From NCBI GenBank assembly GCA_947649125.1, contig CANSQL010000002.1, forward strand, positions 56,053 to 120,052: a DNA stretch of 64,000 nt. The letters are read 5' to 3'. Below are positions 45,541 through 55,554 of the stretch, piece after piece (positions within the stretch are counted from its first letter, which is position 1; the number at the start of each line of letters is the position of its first letter). The position numbers and the translations under genes are program-made. Under the pieces are notes generated by a model. That model did no database searches. It worked only from the letters and a program-made list of their open reading frames with translations, and had not been told where the DNA came from. This DNA comes from an uncultured Erysipelotrichaceae bacterium (GTDB lineage Bacteria > Bacillota_I > Bacilli_A > Erysipelotrichales > Erysipelotrichaceae).

Positions 45541-45963
45541 TTATTTATGCCATTGAATCGTATTCTGCATTTGATGAGAATCGGGATTCTTTTCCTGTGA
45601 AGCGATCACAAAGCCGTGCTTCTTAAAAAACTGCAATGCTTTGTTGTTTTTCACATACACCTCCGCATGTAATTCCTCACATTGATTTTGGATATGTCGA
45701 AGCAGCAGGGAGCCATAGCCCTTTCCTTGTTTTCCGCTGATGATATACAGAGCCGCAAGTCTTTGGTTATCAACAACAGCGAAGCCGACAATACGCTCCT
45801 CCTCACAAATCACATAAGCAGGCATATCAATCAGCTTTTGCTTCACCTTGTGATATTGCTTCAGCCAAAACGATTGATTCATAAAGCGATGTGCGGAAAT
45901 CGTTGCGGTGATCCAAATATCCATTACATTATCAATATCATTGTGATTCATCAATCGTATCAT
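45541..45963 (-). CDS. GNAT family N-acetyltransferase
   Basis: A 140-residue protein with the acetyl-CoA loop ISGKQGKGYGSLLLRHIQ, then AEVYVKNNKALQFFKKHGF and a terminal Gln/Asn-rich strand. The beginning IRLMNHNDIDNVMDIW is typical of GNAT. The substrate is unknown. Monocistronic; a small hairpin (AGAGGC/GCCTCT, 45506-45525) lies after it. Confidence 0.88.
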   Translation of the reverse strand: MIRLMNHNDIDNVMDIWITATISAHRFMNQSFWLKQYHKVKQKLIDMPAYVICEEERIVGFAVVDNQRLAALYIISGKQGKGYGSLLLRHIQNQCEELHAEVYVKNNKALQFFKKHGFVIASQEKNPDSHQMQNTIQWHK

Positions 45964-46038
45964 ATTACTTCAGCCTTTCCGTATTTGTTATTATCATACC
46001 ACGAAACCCGTTATTTGTATGTATGAATTTCATGCTTT

Positions 46039-46380
46039 TTAATGATTTAATATCAAAGCGATAAAAACAAGCGGTTCTTCACCGATATTTTCAATTCCGT
46101 GAGAGCTGCCCTTTGCCGTATAAGTACAAGCACCTGCCGTTAATTTATGCTCAGTGCCGTTATCGGTATAGTTTGCCGTACCCTGCAGAATATAATACGA
46201 TTCACTGTCATTTGTATGGGTGTGAATTCCGATGGAAGCACCGACATCAAGCGTTACCTTGGCATACATGGCTGCCTGCGGCTGTAAGCAGTCATCGCTG
46301 AGCAGTCTTTCGATATGCGTAGTTCCTTTTCCGTTTGCTTTTTCAAAAAAATGTGCAGTCTCACGATTATTTGTTATCAT
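46039..46380 (-). CDS. Cupin-domain protein
   Basis: A 113-residue single cupin with the first metal motif GIHTHTNDSESYYILQG and the second HGIENIGEEPLVFIAL, plus KGSSHG. The His and Glu ligands HTHxxxxE and a later His are present, so a metal site is likely. The substrate is unknown. Start 46380 has AAAGG at nine bases; 46389 is the alternative. Confidence 0.85.
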   Translation of the reverse strand: MITNNRETAHFFEKANGKGTTHIERLLSDDCLQPQAAMYAKVTLDVGASIGIHTHTNDSESYYILQGTANYTDNGTEHKLTAGACTYTAKGSSHGIENIGEEPLVFIALILNH

Positions 46381-46498
46381 TGAATTCATCCTTTCATTTG
46401 TTTATCACAGTACGCTTATCATAATACAAATAAATAAAAAGTACAAGAAAAAACATTGAAAAACTGTTATAATAAAAATACAGAAGGAAGGGATACAG

Positions 46499-46903
46499 AT
46501 GAAGCGTTACGGCTATGCGGCAGTGCTGTGCGGCAGTATTTACGGCATTACGATGCTTTTATTTGATTTGCCGCTTTCTTTGTTATGGCTGAAGTATGCT
46601 TCCTTTTCCGGGCTGTTGTTTTATTCGGCACGCTACGGCTTTTCAATGCTTGATATTGCCCCTAAAAAAGCACATCCGCTGTTGTATATGACGGGGATAC
46701 TCATTATGCTCGGGTATTTTCTGCTTTGTTTGGATACATTTGTATTTCATGGGTGGTTGCCGATATCGGGATTATATCGCTATGCCGTCTTTGATTTTTA
46801 TTTGCTCGGTGCACCGCTGTTTTTGTTTTCAGGTGTGTGCATTGAGGTAAATAAGAAATCAATCAGCGATCGATTAAAAAGGAGAACAGACAAAGATGAA
46901 TAA
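46499..46903 (+). CDS. Small four-helix membrane protein
   Basis: A 134-residue protein with four hydrophobic helices and a basic C-terminal end (NKKSISDRLKRRTDKDE). Not recognised. It overlaps the next gene by eight bases, so the two probably act together. Confidence 0.6.
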   Translation: MKRYGYAAVLCGSIYGITMLLFDLPLSLLWLKYASFSGLLFYSARYGFSMLDIAPKKAHPLLYMTGILIMLGYFLLCLDTFVFHGWLPISGLYRYAVFDFYLLGAPLFLFSGVCIEVNKKSISDRLKRRTDKDE

Positions 46904-47339
46904 GAAGCAGGGAATTTCACTCAAACAGATTGATTATACAGGAGAAATGAATGAGCATCAGGAGTATTTACGCATCTTGAAGCGCTTGGAAAAACGCTGT
47001 GAGTATATTGAATATGTCTTGGTAAATGAGGATGATACAAGACTGATCGAGCGATTTTCTTCGCTTTTGATTTCAGTAAATGAAAAAAACAAGTGGTGGG
47101 GGACAAAAACAAGCGGAAAAAGCAAGGTGTATCGCTTCAAGGCATCAAAAGCTTTGTTTGATTATCTCAAACAGTTTGAAACCTTTTGTCGGTACAGCGT
47201 TTCAAGATACGGCGATTATGCACAGGAAACGGATTTCGGTATTAATGATATCGCTTTTTTCGATCATGAAGCAGTACCGTTATTGTTTACGACAACACAT
47301 GAAGGCTATATTATCATCAGAGAGGATGTACTTCGATAA
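46896..47339 (+). CDS. Hypothetical soluble protein, 147 aa
   Basis: Not recognised. It is charged, with an N-terminal helical part (EYLRILKRLEKRCEYIEYVL) and a central basic segment (KWWGTKTSGKSKVYRFKAS). The C-terminus (DFGINDIAFFDHEAVPLLFTTTHEGYIIIRE) looks like a mixed alpha/beta fold ending in paired beta strands. Translation is coupled to the preceding membrane protein. Confidence 0.6.
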   Translation: MNKKQGISLKQIDYTGEMNEHQEYLRILKRLEKRCEYIEYVLVNEDDTRLIERFSSLLISVNEKNKWWGTKTSGKSKVYRFKASKALFDYLKQFETFCRYSVSRYGDYAQETDFGINDIAFFDHEAVPLLFTTTHEGYIIIREDVLR

Positions 47340-47365
47340 ATAACAGCGATCAGGGAGGATGAAAT

Positions 47366-47926
47366 ATGAATGAGATATTGGAATTTGCGGACAGAGAAGC
47401 ATTTCGAGCATGGCTCAATGTGCATTGCTTATCAAGCGAGGGTGTATGGCTGTTGTTCGCTAAAGCAGGCGGTCCCAAGACAATAAAGGCATCAGAGGCA
47501 TTAGAGGAAGCACTGTGCTTCGGATGGATCGACGGGCAGATGAAAAGCATTGATGAATTGAGCTATAAAAAATATTTTTCCCAACGCCGTAAAAACAGCA
47601 AATGGTCTGAAAAAAACAAGAAGCTGGCTGCACAGCTTGAACAAAACGGCCTTATGACCGATTACGGCAGAAATAAAATAGCGGAAGCCAAACAAAACGG
47701 TCAATGGGACAAAGAAGCATCATTCGTAATCGGTGATGAACAAATTGCGCAGCTTTCATCGATATTAGAAAACTATGCGCTTGCTTATCAAAATTTTCTA
47801 GCGATGTCGCCGTCGATCAAAAAGACGTATACACGGGCATACCTTGATGCAAAAACGCCTGCCGGGAAAGAAAAGCGTATCGCTTGGATCGTGGATCGAT
47901 TAAATAAAAATCTTAAGCCGATGTGA
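47366..47926 (+). CDS. YdeI/OmpD-associated family protein
   Basis: A 186-residue protein with the family pattern REAFRAWLNVHCLSSEGVWLLFAKAG, EEALCFGWIDGQMKSID, YKKYFSQRRKNSKWSEKNK and the second half (ILENYALAYQNFLAMSPSIKKTYTRAYLDAKTPAGKEKRI). The family is common in soil and gut bacteria; the role is not established (B. subtilis YdeI is reported with antimicrobial peptide resistance). The start follows GGGAGGATG. Confidence 0.85.
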   Translation: MNEILEFADREAFRAWLNVHCLSSEGVWLLFAKAGGPKTIKASEALEEALCFGWIDGQMKSIDELSYKKYFSQRRKNSKWSEKNKKLAAQLEQNGLMTDYGRNKIAEAKQNGQWDKEASFVIGDEQIAQLSSILENYALAYQNFLAMSPSIKKTYTRAYLDAKTPAGKEKRIAWIVDRLNKNLKPM

Positions 47927-47974
47927 TTTCAGACTCATATCGCTTTGTTATCAAATAGAATAGGAGAGGATAAC

Positions 47975-48415
47975 ATGTGTGAGGAATGCGGGAGCGATCA
48001 TAAGCGAATCACACCGCTTCATAATGCAAGAGCCTGCTTAAAAAATCATACGCAATATATTTGCGGAACATGCGGTCGTTGTATTTGTATCAAGCGGAAT
48101 GCGCATACCAAGCTGTAGCGATGGAATTTTCCGTTTCGATCACCGAAAGAGGCCAAGCTGTATTTGCTTACCGCCGACTATGCGCTGAAACAAGCATGCG
48201 GTATCTATGAAATCGAAAATACGAAAGGGCGCAGTTTTTATAAAATCTTTGCGGATGAAACAGCTTGCCGACAATATTTGAATAAGCATAAGGATAGGCA
48301 CCGGTATCATACGGCAGTCTATACAAACAAGGAATATAAGGAATATCCGCATACGGAAATACGAAAATTAACCGATGAGGAAACAGAGGAGTATTTAAGA
48401 AATTCAAAGCGATAG
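47975..48415 (+). pseudogene. Cys-rich small protein gene interrupted by an in-frame TAG
   Basis: The first part (47975-48118, 47 codons) begins MCEECGSDHKRITPLHNARA and has CGTCGRCICI, a probable zinc or metal site. It stops at TAG 48116-48118. The same frame continues without another stop: RWNFPFRSPKEAKLYLLTAD, then YEIENTKGRSFYKIFADE and a charged C-terminus ending at 48415. The two halves look like one family protein. Either the gene is inactivated by a point mutation or the amber codon is read through. A GGAGAGGATAAC ribosome binding site precedes the first half; none is seen for the second. Confidence 0.65.
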
Positions 48416-48518
48416 GGTATGCCAGCTTTGATATTGTAAATAAATGATGAAAACGCTATCTTTTACTGGTAATTATTATTGTTTTATGGTATATTACTAT
48501 CACAGGAAAGGTGAGAAT

Positions 48519-49019
48519 ATGGATATATTAGATTCTTTAAAAAAAGCGATGGCTGAATATCGCACAATTACCGGCTTACGCAGTTATTTGGTTTTGGATA
48601 CGACGGAAATCAAAAGTGCATCGGAGCGCAATTATTTCTGTAAGTGCTTGAAATCAAGTACCCAAGCATTGAAGCGATGTGAGGAATGTACACAGGAGTA
48701 TTATGCACAGGCACGACAGGCCAATGAGGAATGTATTTATTCGTGCCATGCCGGATTGATCAAATGGGCAGTTCCGGTAAACTGTGATGATTTCCATTGC
48801 GTCATCATCTCTGAGGGTATTTTATCACAGCGTCAGTTGGAGGAAGCTGATGAATGGACAGCGTATTTAAGCAAGGAGTATGAATTGCCGAAGGATATGA
48901 TCAAGAACAATTTCCAAGTCATGGCAGTGATGAATGAATCACAGATGAATGCTTCGATTCAATTATTGAAAGATTTGGTCTCCTATCATTTGGCTTTGTT
49001 TAAGGCTAATCAAGCATAA
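48519..49019 (+). CDS. PocR-like sensory domain protein
   Basis: A 166-residue protein with four to five Cys in the pattern CKCLKSSTQALKRCEECTQEY...CIYSCHAGLIKWAVPV, followed by the VIISEGILSQRQLEEADEW region. This resembles the PocR ligand-binding domain used in regulators of propanediol/cobalamin systems; here no DNA-binding or kinase domain follows. It may bind a small ligand through a Cys cluster. The ATG 48519 follows AGGAAAGGTGAG; the longer upstream frame lacks a site. Confidence 0.75.
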   Translation: MDILDSLKKAMAEYRTITGLRSYLVLDTTEIKSASERNYFCKCLKSSTQALKRCEECTQEYYAQARQANEECIYSCHAGLIKWAVPVNCDDFHCVIISEGILSQRQLEEADEWTAYLSKEYELPKDMIKNNFQVMAVMNESQMNASIQLLKDLVSYHLALFKANQA

Positions 49020-49020
49020 G

Positions 49021-49061
49021 AAAACGATAACGGTTGCGTTCGGCAATCATTATCGTTTTTT
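49021..49061. terminator. Terminator (likely bidirectional)
   Basis: AAAACGATAA...TTATCGTTTT stem with an interrupted GC-rich inner portion, followed by T8. Confidence 0.75.
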
Positions 49062-50363
49062 TTAACAGTGCTCCAGTTGAAAGCGTTCCATCGTAAAGTA
49101 TTCATCAGCATCGATATTGCCTTTTTTCAAGGCCAAGGCTAATTGTTGAGCGGGAGTTTGAATCCCGGCAGTGCTCGGGAATACAAGACCTTGTTTCTGA
49201 TTGTTTGTGACGATCAGACCGTCATATTTTACATTGAGGTCTTCGATGAAAAAAATCGGTTCATATTCACTGAGAATATGGATTTTGATTTCACAGCGCA
49301 TCAGCTGTTCCTTTGTGAGCGGCGACTTTTGAGAATTATGAAAGCCGGCGATTTGTGCATTATGAACGATTTCCTGAGCAATGGTTGGATAAGTCGGATG
49401 AATCGTTCCTGCATATGCGTACAGATCACCGTATAAATACAGTGATACGATGACACCGCCTCTGCGCTTCAAACCTTGATCGCTCGCATCGATTTTTGTC
49501 ATGCCTTTTCCGTATTTCCAATAATGAAGCATCGCGCTTCGGGCAAGATCGCGATAGATATTCAAATCCTTGTTGTGGAAGGAAGCAACGAGCCATCCGA
49601 TACCGAACGGTGCTTCATAGCTGATCGGTGTGGTGCGAAATAAGGTGTCGCTCACAGCGCCCTTCAGCATTTGCAGCGCCCCTAAGATCGTTTGTCCGCT
49701 TGCTTTTACCAAATCGGGATTGATATTGTCCCAAGCCTTAGGATCATTGTCCTTCAGGGAGCTTAAAATGAATTGATCGAATACGGCCGCATCCTTATGA
49801 TATCCGTACGGACTTTCTTCACTGAGTCGCTTGGAAAGCTCACCGCTGACGATGATCACGATTTTGCGGTCGATATCCTCAGCCGCTGCGCTGATACACT
49901 GTCCTAAGCGATCCAACTGTTCAAAATCAACCTCAGAGGTAGAAATACGCACTACTCGATAACTGCTCATATATTGATTGATGAAAAAGAGCGGAACCAT
50001 CGTTCCCGTATCTAATTCGGGACTGTGCTCACCGCGCTTTCCCGCAGGGATATGATTATGCTTTGCCAAGGAACAAATCTGATTGACGAGCACCGTATCA
50101 TATTCTACCGCAAGTGCATATTCACTGTGTTCATATTTAGCGAAGCTGCCGCTTGCTGCATCACCCGGGGCAATATGAATATAGTCCTTATAACCGAATG
50201 CTTTGGTTGAGATGATCACAATCGTATCGGGATGATATTCACTGATTTCCTTTGCCGCCTGATGATAACCTGAAAGCGTTTTTTGAAGTTGATCCTGCAC
50301 TTCATCATGAATCATCGGCAGTAACAGGGGAGAATAGGGCACGATATAGGCTGCACAAAGCAT
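49062..50363 (-). CDS. MEMO1-like and AMMECR1 domain fusion (AmmeMemoRadiSam A/B)
   Basis: A 433-residue protein. The N-terminal ~265 residues are a MEMO/class III extradiol dioxygenase-like domain (YIVPYSPLLLPMIHDE, GEHSPELDTGTMVPLFFI, VIIVSGELS, APFGIGWLVASF). The C-terminal part is an AMMECR1 domain (KRRGGVIVSLYLYGDLYAYAGTIHPTYPTIAQEIVHNAQIAGF, LTKEQLMRCEIKIHILSEYEPI). These usually accompany a radical SAM enzyme (AmrS); none is seen within this window. The role is unsettled. The ATG 50363 is preceded only by a weak AGAAGTGG. Confidence 0.85.
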   Translation of the reverse strand: MLCAAYIVPYSPLLLPMIHDEVQDQLQKTLSGYHQAAKEISEYHPDTIVIISTKAFGYKDYIHIAPGDAASGSFAKYEHSEYALAVEYDTVLVNQICSLAKHNHIPAGKRGEHSPELDTGTMVPLFFINQYMSSYRVVRISTSEVDFEQLDRLGQCISAAAEDIDRKIVIIVSGELSKRLSEESPYGYHKDAAVFDQFILSSLKDNDPKAWDNINPDLVKASGQTILGALQMLKGAVSDTLFRTTPISYEAPFGIGWLVASFHNKDLNIYRDLARSAMLHYWKYGKGMTKIDASDQGLKRRGGVIVSLYLYGDLYAYAGTIHPTYPTIAQEIVHNAQIAGFHNSQKSPLTKEQLMRCEIKIHILSEYEPIFFIEDLNVKYDGLIVTNNQKQGLVFPSTAGIQTPAQQLALALKKGNIDADEYFTMERFQLEHC

Positions 50364-50599
50364 AATATCCACTTCTTTCTGGCTGATTCTCATAATAACA
50401 TTATACATCAAATCTATCAAATAATCATGGGAGATATTGTTTTCTTATCATCTTTTTTATGTACAAAGCATAGAATAGTACCGGATTCATATAAAATGGA
50501 AAATTTAGGATAGACAAACGCAAATTTTCTGTTATAATAATGTCAATTCAAGATTCATTTTTTTATATTAGGATCGATAATAGATCATACGGAGGGAAT

Positions 50600-50953
50600 A
50601 TGAAATTAAAAGAAATGGTATCCATGGATGTTTTAAAAGAGTTTGATTTTCGTTTGGCTGAGCACAATTCATTATCCGGCTTTCAGCGCTATACAAAGCA
50701 TTACGGCGTTTTTTTAGTAACGGTGTGCAACAACCAACTGGAGAAGGCGATTCACATTACGCTGAATACCGATGCACGCAAGCCGTTAGAGGGGAATCGT
50801 ATCGTGGCAAGTATTCATCAAATCAATCATGATTTATGCCGCATGGCAAGCAGAGGTTATATTGAGTTGCCGCAGCCAAGCGCAGAGCCGATGGAGAATG
50901 ACTGGGAGATGCAGATGACTGCCAGCAATCCGTTTGCGTTTATGATTGATTAA
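50600..50953 (+). CDS. Hypothetical protein, 117 aa
   Basis: Not recognised. The start follows CGGAGGG. No membrane helix or signal peptide. The pattern is alpha/beta with IHQINHDLCRMASRGYIELP near the end and an acidic, Met-rich C-terminus. It lies between divergent and convergent neighbours with its own terminator. Confidence 0.55.
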   Translation: MKLKEMVSMDVLKEFDFRLAEHNSLSGFQRYTKHYGVFLVTVCNNQLEKAIHITLNTDARKPLEGNRIVASIHQINHDLCRMASRGYIELPQPSAEPMENDWEMQMTASNPFAFMID

Positions 50954-50978
50954 GCGCTGTTGTATTTACAGATAAAAT

Positions 50979-51022
50979 AAAAGCTTCCTGTTTTGCATAT
51001 ACATGCAACGGAAGCTTTTTTG
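50979..51022. terminator. Bidirectional terminator before leuB
   Basis: AAAAGCTTCC...GGAAGCTTTT with a GCATATACATGC inner hairpin and T/A runs on both sides; ends the leu operon on the minus strand. Confidence 0.85.
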
Positions 51023-51023
51023 A

Positions 51024-52097
51024 TTATTTGATATAAGATGTGATTTTATCACCCATTTGTGAACAGGTAAGCTGTTCGCAGCCTTCTTCCATAATATCAA
51101 CGGTGCGATAGCCTGCGGATAATACTTCGTTGACAGCGGCAGTGATCTCATCACTTTCCTCTGCCATATCAAAGCTGTATTTTAACATCATTGCGGCAGC
51201 TAAAATCGTTCCGATCGGATTTGCGATATTTTGACCTGCAATATCGGGAGCGCTGCCGTGAATCGGTTCATACATACCGGTATTGCTTTCGCCTAAGGAA
51301 GCACTCGGAATCAGACCGATGGAGCCGGTGATCATACTTGCTTCATCGCTCAATATATCACCGAACATATTTTCCGTTACGACAACATCAAATTGTGCCG
51401 GATTTTTTACAATCTGCATGGCGCAGTTATCCACCAACATATCGCTGAGTTCTACATCAGAATATTCTTGTGCAACTTCATGAACGATTTTACGCCATAG
51501 CCTTGAAGTATCTAAAACATTTGCCTTATCAACCGAAATCACACGTTTATTGCGCTTGCGGGCTGTCTGAAAGGCAGTGTGAGCAATACGTCTGATTTCA
51601 TGCTCGCGATAAATCATTTGATCGCATGCGACAAGCTCATTGTTTTCCTCATAGGTTTTTTTATCACCGAAGTAAACACCGCTGATCAGCTCACGGACAA
51701 CCATAAAGTCAATGCCTTGATCTACAATGTCTTTGCGCAGCGGGGAAGTATGAGCCAGCTGCTTCAAAATGCTTGCGGGTCTTAGATTGGCATAAAGTCC
51801 CATGCCCTTGCGAATCCCGAGCAGTGCTTTTTCCGGGCGAATCGACGGATCGACTTGATCCCATTTAGGTCCGCCCACAGCGCCTAACAATACGCTGTCG
51901 CTGTCGATACAAGCTTGCAGCACTTCGTCGGTCAATGAGGTGCCGTAGGCGTCAATCGCACAGCCGCCTGCCAAAACCTCTTGATAATAAAATGTATGAT
52001 GATGTTTTTCGGCGATGCGCTCTAATACCTTGATCGCTTCATTGACGATTTCTGGTCCGATGCCGTCACCTTTAATCACTGTAATATGCTTTTCCAT
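51024..52097 (-). CDS. leuB: 3-isopropylmalate dehydrogenase
   Basis: A 357-residue NAD-dependent beta-decarboxylating dehydrogenase: ITVIKGDGIGPEIVNEA, GAVGGPKWD, the substrate segment RKGMGLYANLRPA, DFMVVRELISGVYFG, ENMFGDILSDEASMITGSIG and the NAD motif EPIHGSAPDIAGQNIANP. It makes 2-oxoisocaproate. Last gene of the leu operon, with AAAGGAGATC before its start. Confidence 0.96.
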   Translation of the reverse strand: MEKHITVIKGDGIGPEIVNEAIKVLERIAEKHHHTFYYQEVLAGGCAIDAYGTSLTDEVLQACIDSDSVLLGAVGGPKWDQVDPSIRPEKALLGIRKGMGLYANLRPASILKQLAHTSPLRKDIVDQGIDFMVVRELISGVYFGDKKTYEENNELVACDQMIYREHEIRRIAHTAFQTARKRNKRVISVDKANVLDTSRLWRKIVHEVAQEYSDVELSDMLVDNCAMQIVKNPAQFDVVVTENMFGDILSDEASMITGSIGLIPSASLGESNTGMYEPIHGSAPDIAGQNIANPIGTILAAAMMLKYSFDMAEESDEITAAVNEVLSAGYRTVDIMEEGCEQLTCSQMGDKITSYIK

Positions 52098-52099
52098 TG

Positions 52100-52591
52100 T
52101 TATTGATCTCCTTTGGCAATGCTTTTTAACAGACCGCCTTGTGCGATGATTTTTTTAATGAAATCAGGAAAAGGCTGTGCCTGATAAGATTCGTTTTTGG
52201 TATGATTGGTAATGATACCCTGATCGAAATCAATTTCGATTTCATCTTGATTATCAATGCGTTCCGCCGCTTCTTCACATTCTAAGATGGCTAAGCCGAT
52301 ATTAATCGCATTGCGATAAAAGATGCGGGCAAAGCTTTTGGCAATTACGCAGTCAATACCGCTTGCCTTGATTGCGATCGGGGCGTGTTCTCGTGAGGAA
52401 CCGCAGCCGAAGTTTTGTTCTGCGACCATAATGTCACCTTGTTTGACCTTTTTGGTAAAGTCTTCATCAATATCACACATGCAGTGGGATGCTAATTCTT
52501 TTTCATCACTCGTATTTAAATAACGTGCCGGGATAATCACATCGGTATCGACATTATCACCGTATTTATGTGCTGAACCATGTGCCTTCAT
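52100..52591 (-). CDS. leuD: 3-isopropylmalate dehydratase small subunit
   Basis: A 163-residue protein typical of the short LeuD type: [59 protein letters not shown]. It pairs with LeuC and lies two bases before leuB. Confidence 0.96.
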   Translation of the reverse strand: MKAHGSAHKYGDNVDTDVIIPARYLNTSDEKELASHCMCDIDEDFTKKVKQGDIMVAEQNFGCGSSREHAPIAIKASGIDCVIAKSFARIFYRNAINIGLAILECEEAAERIDNQDEIEIDFDQGIITNHTKNESYQAQPFPDFIKKIIAQGGLLKSIAKGDQ

Positions 52592-52592
52592 T

Positions 52593-53855
52593 TTACATTT
52601 CTCCTTTCGGACCGTCGATATAACCGGCTAATGCACTGTACGCAGCTACAGCCGGGGAAGCGAGGTAAATCTCGCTGGTAGTGTGTCCCATACGACCGAC
52701 AAAGTTACGGTTTGTGGTTGCGACACAGCGCTCGTTCTCCGCTAAAATACCCATATAGCCGCCGAGACACGGACCGCAGGTAGGGGTGGATACGATACAG
52801 CCGGCATCGATAAACGTATCGATATAGCCGCGCTTAATGCATTCCTTGTAAATGCTTTGTGTGGCCGGAATAATAATTACACGTACATCTTTTGCGACTT
52901 TTTTTCCTTTTAAAATATCAGCCGCAATCTGCATATCGGAAATGCGTCCGTTGGTACAAGAACCGATCACTACTTGATCAATCGTGATTTGCTCATTGAT
53001 TTCATCAATCGTCTTCGTGTTTTCCGGCAAATGCGGGAACGCTACGGTAGGGCGAATTGCGCTTAAATCGATATCAATGATCGTATCATAAGCGTCCATA
53101 TCCGGTGTATAAATCTGATAAGGGCGATTGACGCGATCCTTCATATAGGCGATTGTAATATCATCGACTTCAAAGATGCCGTTTTTGGCACCTGCTTCAA
53201 TTGCCATATTCGCAATCGTCAAACGATCGTCCATTGATAAAGAGGCAAGTCCTTCACCGCCGAATTCCATGGACTGATACAAAGCACCGTCAACGCCGAT
53301 TTTACCGATAATATGTAAAATGACATCCTTGCCGCTGACTCCGGCACTTAATTGATTGTGCAGCTCAAAGCGAATGGCGCTCGGTACCTTAAACCAGCAG
53401 CTTCCGCTTGCCATTCCGGCAGCCATATCACTGGACCCGACACCGGTAGAGAAGGCTCCCAGCGCACCGTAAGTGCATGTATGAGAGTCTGCGCCGATGA
53501 TACATTCACCGGCAGCGACTAAACCTTTCTCCGGCAATAAGGCATGTTCGATTCCCATTTCACCGACATCATAGTAATGCTCGATTGTAAAGCGGCGGGC
53601 AAAGCTGCGGCAGGTTTTGCATTGTTGGGCAGCCTTGATATCTTTATTGGGCGCAAAGTGATCCATTACCATCGCAATTTTATGTTCATCAAAGACTCCC
53701 TGAAAACCATGCTTGTCAAATTCCTTGATTGCGACGGGAGAGGTGATGTCGTTTCCTAATACAAGATCAAGCTTCGCATCGATCAGCTGTCCCGCGTTCA
53801 CTTCGGATAATCCGGCATGTGCAGCCAGAATTTTTTGTGTCATTGTCATTCCCAT
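52593..53855 (-). CDS. leuC: 3-isopropylmalate dehydratase large subunit
   Basis: A 420-residue aconitase-family protein with [61 protein letters not shown] and [13 protein letters not shown], giving three Cys for the 4Fe-4S cluster. It starts at ATG 53855 after AGGAGAATAACAGC, four bases after leuA ends. Confidence 0.96.
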   Translation of the reverse strand: MGMTMTQKILAAHAGLSEVNAGQLIDAKLDLVLGNDITSPVAIKEFDKHGFQGVFDEHKIAMVMDHFAPNKDIKAAQQCKTCRSFARRFTIEHYYDVGEMGIEHALLPEKGLVAAGECIIGADSHTCTYGALGAFSTGVGSSDMAAGMASGSCWFKVPSAIRFELHNQLSAGVSGKDVILHIIGKIGVDGALYQSMEFGGEGLASLSMDDRLTIANMAIEAGAKNGIFEVDDITIAYMKDRVNRPYQIYTPDMDAYDTIIDIDLSAIRPTVAFPHLPENTKTIDEINEQITIDQVVIGSCTNGRISDMQIAADILKGKKVAKDVRVIIIPATQSIYKECIKRGYIDTFIDAGCIVSTPTCGPCLGGYMGILAENERCVATTNRNFVGRMGHTTSEIYLASPAVAAYSALAGYIDGPKGEM

Positions 53856-53859
53856 GCTG

Positions 53860-55536
53860 TTATTCTCCTTTTTCCTTTTGCTGAATTGCACGATTTAAGG
53901 CACTGCACAGTGCGCGCAGGGAAGCAGCGATAATATCGTCATGAATACCGACGCCCCATTGTTCCTTTTGCGTGCAATCTAAGATTTTTACATAAGCAAC
54001 CGCCTTTGAGGAAGAGCCGCTGGTAAGCGCATGCTCACTGTAATGCTGAATTTCAAAGGTGCGATTCAAATGCTCACGCAGCGCGTTGGCAGCCGCATCC
54101 AAACGACCGTTTCCGTCACCGCTGATTTCCATTTCTTGATCATCATAGGTAATATGCAGCTGTGCATGCAGATGATCGCTGCGTTGGAAATGATAATCAT
54201 GCAAAGTAATCGGTGATTTCACATTCATATATTCATTTGTAAATAACTCATAAATTTCATTCGGCAACAGTTCTTTATGAGCGTGATCGCTGACGGATTT
54301 CATATAATAACCGACATTTTCACGCATTTCCGGCGGTAAAACAATACCGTAGCTTTCCTCAAGCACGTAATTGACTCCGCCTTTACCGGATTGAGAATTA
54401 ATGCGGATGACATCGGTTTCGTATTCACGTCCGACATCTTTCGGATCAATCGGCAGATACGGTACATCCCATATCGTTTTCTTTTGTTCCTCACGCATAT
54501 GCATACCTTTGGCAATCGCATCCTGATGGGAACCGCTGAACGCAGCGAATACCAGCTTGCCGGCATACGGCTGGCGCAGTGATACGTTCATGCGGGTATT
54601 TTGTTCATATACTTCAACGACATGCGGCATATCATGGAAGTTCAGTTTCGGATCAACACCCATCGCATACAGATTCATTGCCAAGGTAACAATATCGACA
54701 TTACCGGTGCGCTCACCGTTGCCGAACAGTGTTCCTTCAATGCGGTCTGCGCCCGCAAGCAAGCCCATTTCACTGTCCGCCACACCGCAGCCGCGATCAT
54801 TATGCGGATGCAGGGATACGATGACTGCCTCACGACGATTCATATGCTTGCACATATATTCGATCTGTGATGCATATACATGCGGCATTGACATTTCAAC
54901 CGTTACCGGAAGATTAATAATACATTTTTTATCTACGGTCGGCTCCCATACATCGATGACGGCGTTGCACACTTCTAATGCATATTCCACTTCCGTTCCG
55001 GTAAAGCTTTCCGGTGAATATTCAAACGTATAATCCGCACCGCATTCTTCACTTAATTGCTTTAACAGCTTCGCACCGTCAATCGCAATCTGCTTAATTT
55101 CTTCCTTGCTTTTCTTAAATACTTGTTCACGCTGTGCTTTACTTGTGGAATTATACACATGCACCACGGCATTTTTACAGCCTTGCAGTGCCTCAAAGGT
55201 CTTGCGAATAATATGCTCACGAGCCTGTGTCAAAACCTGTACCGTCACATCATCGGGAATTAGATTCTGTTCGATCAAAGTTCGTAAAAACGTATATTCG
55301 GTCTCACTTGCGGCAGGGAATCCGATTTCAATTTCTTTGAAGCCGATTTCAACTAACAGCTGAAAGAAACGCAGCTTTTCTTCTAAGCTCATCGGAACGA
55401 TTAAGCTTTGATTCCCGTCACGCAAATCAACACTGCACCACATCGGTGCTTTTTCTACATATTCTTTTTTGGTCCATTCCAAACATGCTTCCGGGGGCAT
55501 AAAATATCCCCTTTGATACTTCTGATACCCTTCCAT
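53860..55536 (-). CDS. leuA: 2-isopropylmalate synthase, long (LeuA type 2) form
   Basis: A 558-residue enzyme. The TIM-barrel motif is [40 protein letters not shown], with metal ligands in [17 protein letters not shown] linker and a C-terminal LeuA dimer/regulatory domain (LHDYHFQRS...[17 protein letters not shown]) follow. The length and opening [23 protein letters not shown] match the long form seen in yeast, actinobacteria and some Firmicutes, rather than the ~510-residue type. It commits carbon to leucine and is preceded by AAAGGAGG and a T-box leader. Confidence 0.95.
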   Translation of the reverse strand: MEGYQKYQRGYFMPPEACLEWTKKEYVEKAPMWCSVDLRDGNQSLIVPMSLEEKLRFFQLLVEIGFKEIEIGFPAASETEYTFLRTLIEQNLIPDDVTVQVLTQAREHIIRKTFEALQGCKNAVVHVYNSTSKAQREQVFKKSKEEIKQIAIDGAKLLKQLSEECGADYTFEYSPESFTGTEVEYALEVCNAVIDVWEPTVDKKCIINLPVTVEMSMPHVYASQIEYMCKHMNRREAVIVSLHPHNDRGCGVADSEMGLLAGADRIEGTLFGNGERTGNVDIVTLAMNLYAMGVDPKLNFHDMPHVVEVYEQNTRMNVSLRQPYAGKLVFAAFSGSHQDAIAKGMHMREEQKKTIWDVPYLPIDPKDVGREYETDVIRINSQSGKGGVNYVLEESYGIVLPPEMRENVGYYMKSVSDHAHKELLPNEIYELFTNEYMNVKSPITLHDYHFQRSDHLHAQLHITYDDQEMEISGDGNGRLDAAANALREHLNRTFEIQHYSEHALTSGSSSKAVAYVKILDCTQKEQWGVGIHDDIIAASLRALCSALNRAIQQKEKGE

Positions 55537-55554
55537 CGTTTTTTCCTCCTTTAT

